Of a DNA stretch of 5,084 nucleotides, positions 4,063 through 5,084 are shown in pieces. Where the stretch lies: positions 1 through 5,084 of the forward strand of contig CAMBFP010000082.1 in NCBI GenBank assembly GCA_945865745.1, written 5' to 3'. This stretch comes from Rhizobium sp. Q54 (GTDB lineage Bacteria; Pseudomonadota; Alphaproteobacteria; Rickettsiales; UBA1997). The notes under the pieces were generated by a model, which made no database searches, had not been told where the DNA came from, and worked only from the letters and a program-made list of their open reading frames with translations. Every line of letters starts with the position of its first letter. Positions within the stretch are counted from its first letter, which is position 1. The translations under genes were made by a program, and so were the position numbers.

Positions 4063-5084
4063 TTCGCTTGTTTGATTAATTTGAGTAATTCGCTTTTGTT
4101 TAGAAGCTCGCCGGCGAGCAAACCTTTCGTAGCACTTGGTCCGTAAACAGCATTAAACGGAATGGCGAAACGATTGTGCTTACGCATAAATTCCATAATT
4201 TCTTGATTTGGTTTAGTGATGTCGCCACGCATGCCAATGATTTCGCCGCGTTTTAATAAAATGACTATTTCGTCACTCTGCAAGACATTGATTTTATTGA
4301 ATTTGCAAGTGATGCACCAATCAGCAGTGACGTCGACTAAAACAGTTTTACCCTCTCTCACTTGGCGGTAAATTTCTTCCTCATTAAATGTTTGCCAAAG
4401 TCCTTCAGCATGTTCAGTTTTGGGTTGGGAGCGTTTTTGAAAATCTCCTGGTAATGCAAAAGCTGATCCAGCAAGCAAAGTTATTGCCGCGTATTTTAGA
4501 ATTTTATCAGAAATTTTGAAGGAAAGAAAAATCGCAACTACTAGCAACAAGATCAGTATTGTGGCGGTTAAATCAAGATTGTTGGATAAAATGTATAGCA
4601 ACCACAACACCGTTGCCGCCATTAATAAAGCGAGAAAATGCTTGAGTTGAATCATCCACATTCCTGGTTTTGGTAAGAGATAAACCAAGCGTGGAGCAAA
4701 AAATAAAAAGATGTAGGGCGCAGAAAATCCGATTCCAATGAAGAAGAAAATCGTAAAAATTATCGCAAAGTTTTGGACAAGAGCAAAAGAAATTGCTGAG
4801 CCAAGAAATGGCGCTGAACAAGGTGTGGCAAGCAATGTTGCTAAAATTCCAGAAAGAAAATTTGGTATGAAAATATTTTTCTTTTTTTCCTTCTCGTCGA
4901 TTTTTTTATTTAAAAATGTGGCAAGAACTTGTTCAAAACTAATTTCAAATTTTCCAAGTAAATTGGCAGTGAAAAAGGTAACAACAATGATTAGAAAAAT
5001 TAGAAAACTGGGATTTTGAAATTGTAATCCCCAGCCAAGTTCGTTGCCGGTAAATTTAATAGCACAAGCGAGTAGGGCAAATAT
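4059..5084 (-). CDS. DsbD/ScsB-type membrane thiol:disulfide reductase, C-terminal part (start outside window)
   Basis: This family carries electrons from cytoplasmic thioredoxin across the inner membrane to periplasmic thiol proteins. The frame is open from 5084, giving the last 341 residues, so the true start lies beyond the window. Numbering from the first complete codon, hydrophobic segments lie near 26-44, 105-130, 150-166, 170-189 and 197-211. LATPCSAPFLG at 85-95 carries Cys89, matching the second redox cysteine of the membrane domain (the other would be upstream). A short linker leads to a thioredoxin-like domain, about 225-341, with VDVTADWCITCK placing the CxxC at 257 and 260, and AIPF as the probable cis-Pro loop. 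The GWG and LLATPC wording is closer to ScsB-type proteins than to E. coli DsbD. A Lys/Glu-rich loop (NKKIDEKEKKKN, 59-70) just before the PC helix looks unusual. gatA follows with a four-base overlap. Confidence 0.88.
   Translation of the reverse strand: MFALLACAIKFTGNELGWGLQFQNPSFLIFLIIVVTFFTANLLGKFEISFEQVLATFLNKKIDEKEKKKNIFIPNFLSGILATLLATPCSAPFLGSAISFALVQNFAIIFTIFFFIGIGFSAPYIFLFFAPRLVYLLPKPGMWMIQLKHFLALLMAATVLWLLYILSNNLDLTATILILLLVVAIFLSFKISDKILKYAAITLLAGSAFALPGDFQKRSQPKTEHAEGLWQTFNEEEIYRQVREGKTVLVDVTADWCITCKFNKINVLQSDEIVILLKRGEIIGMRGDITKPNQEIMEFMRKHNRFAIPFNAVYGPSATKGLLAGELLNKSELLKLIKQAK
4106..4119. repeat. Perfect 14-bp GC-rich palindrome near the 3' end of the DsbD/ScsB-like gene
   Basis: GCTCGCCGGCGAGC is perfectly self-complementary. 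As RNA it can fold into a 5-bp stem with a CCGG loop. It encodes LAGEL in the tail of the thioredoxin domain, 44 bases ahead of the gatA start on the minus strand. It stands out against the AT-rich surroundings. It has no following U-run, so it is not an intrinsic terminator. Confidence 0.4.

Noticed and set aside
4059..4835. Reductase gene starting at TTG 4835
   Set aside because: The frame upstream is open to the window edge and encodes family-typical membrane sequence. A start here would cut into the redox helix.
4573..5019. Minus-strand ORF 4573-4821 and plus-strand ORF 4738-5019 over the reductase gene
   Set aside because: Both are alternative frames of a conserved membrane protein. Their hydrophobic or lysine-rich look follows from the composition of the real gene.

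Overview
This AT-rich window carries five protein-coding genes and no RNA gene, CRISPR array or insertion sequence that I can support. All are recognisable bacterial families. The tRNA-dependent amidotransferase subunit GatA, a DsbD/ScsB-type membrane thiol reductase and a TolC-like secreted protein point to a Gram-negative bacterium. From memory, GatA, TilS and the flavoprotein read most like alphaproteobacterial sequences, perhaps Rickettsiales-like. That placement is an inference and no search was run.

Layout. Bases 1-243 hold the N-terminal 81 codons of a TolC-like outer-membrane protein on the minus strand, cut by the window edge. Divergent from it, tilS (242-1231, plus) encodes tRNA-Ile lysidine synthetase. 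The two start codons overlap inside a single CATG. After a 59-base gap with a GC-rich repeat-like segment, a possible promoter and a perfect palindrome, a YhiN/HI0933 flavoprotein gene runs from 1291 to 2469 (plus). It converges on gatA (2602-4062, minus) across a 132-base spacer. gatA is preceded by the DsbD/ScsB-like gene (4059-5084, minus). That gene overlaps gatA by four bases (ATGA) and stays open past the right window edge.

Function. Three of the five genes serve translation: TilS decodes AUA through lysidine, GatA completes Gln-tRNA(Gln) and/or Asn-tRNA(Asn), and the YhiN family includes an enzyme that makes dihydrouridine in 23S rRNA. The other two belong to the cell envelope: periplasmic reducing power, and outer-membrane export. 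None of the four visible starts has a clear Shine-Dalgarno sequence.

I did not find evidence for a previously undescribed system. The most unusual points are structural: the shared CATG start, a repeat-like segment that appears to supply the last codons and stop of tilS, several perfect palindromes, and the coupling of gatA to a thiol reductase gene instead of to gatC/gatB.
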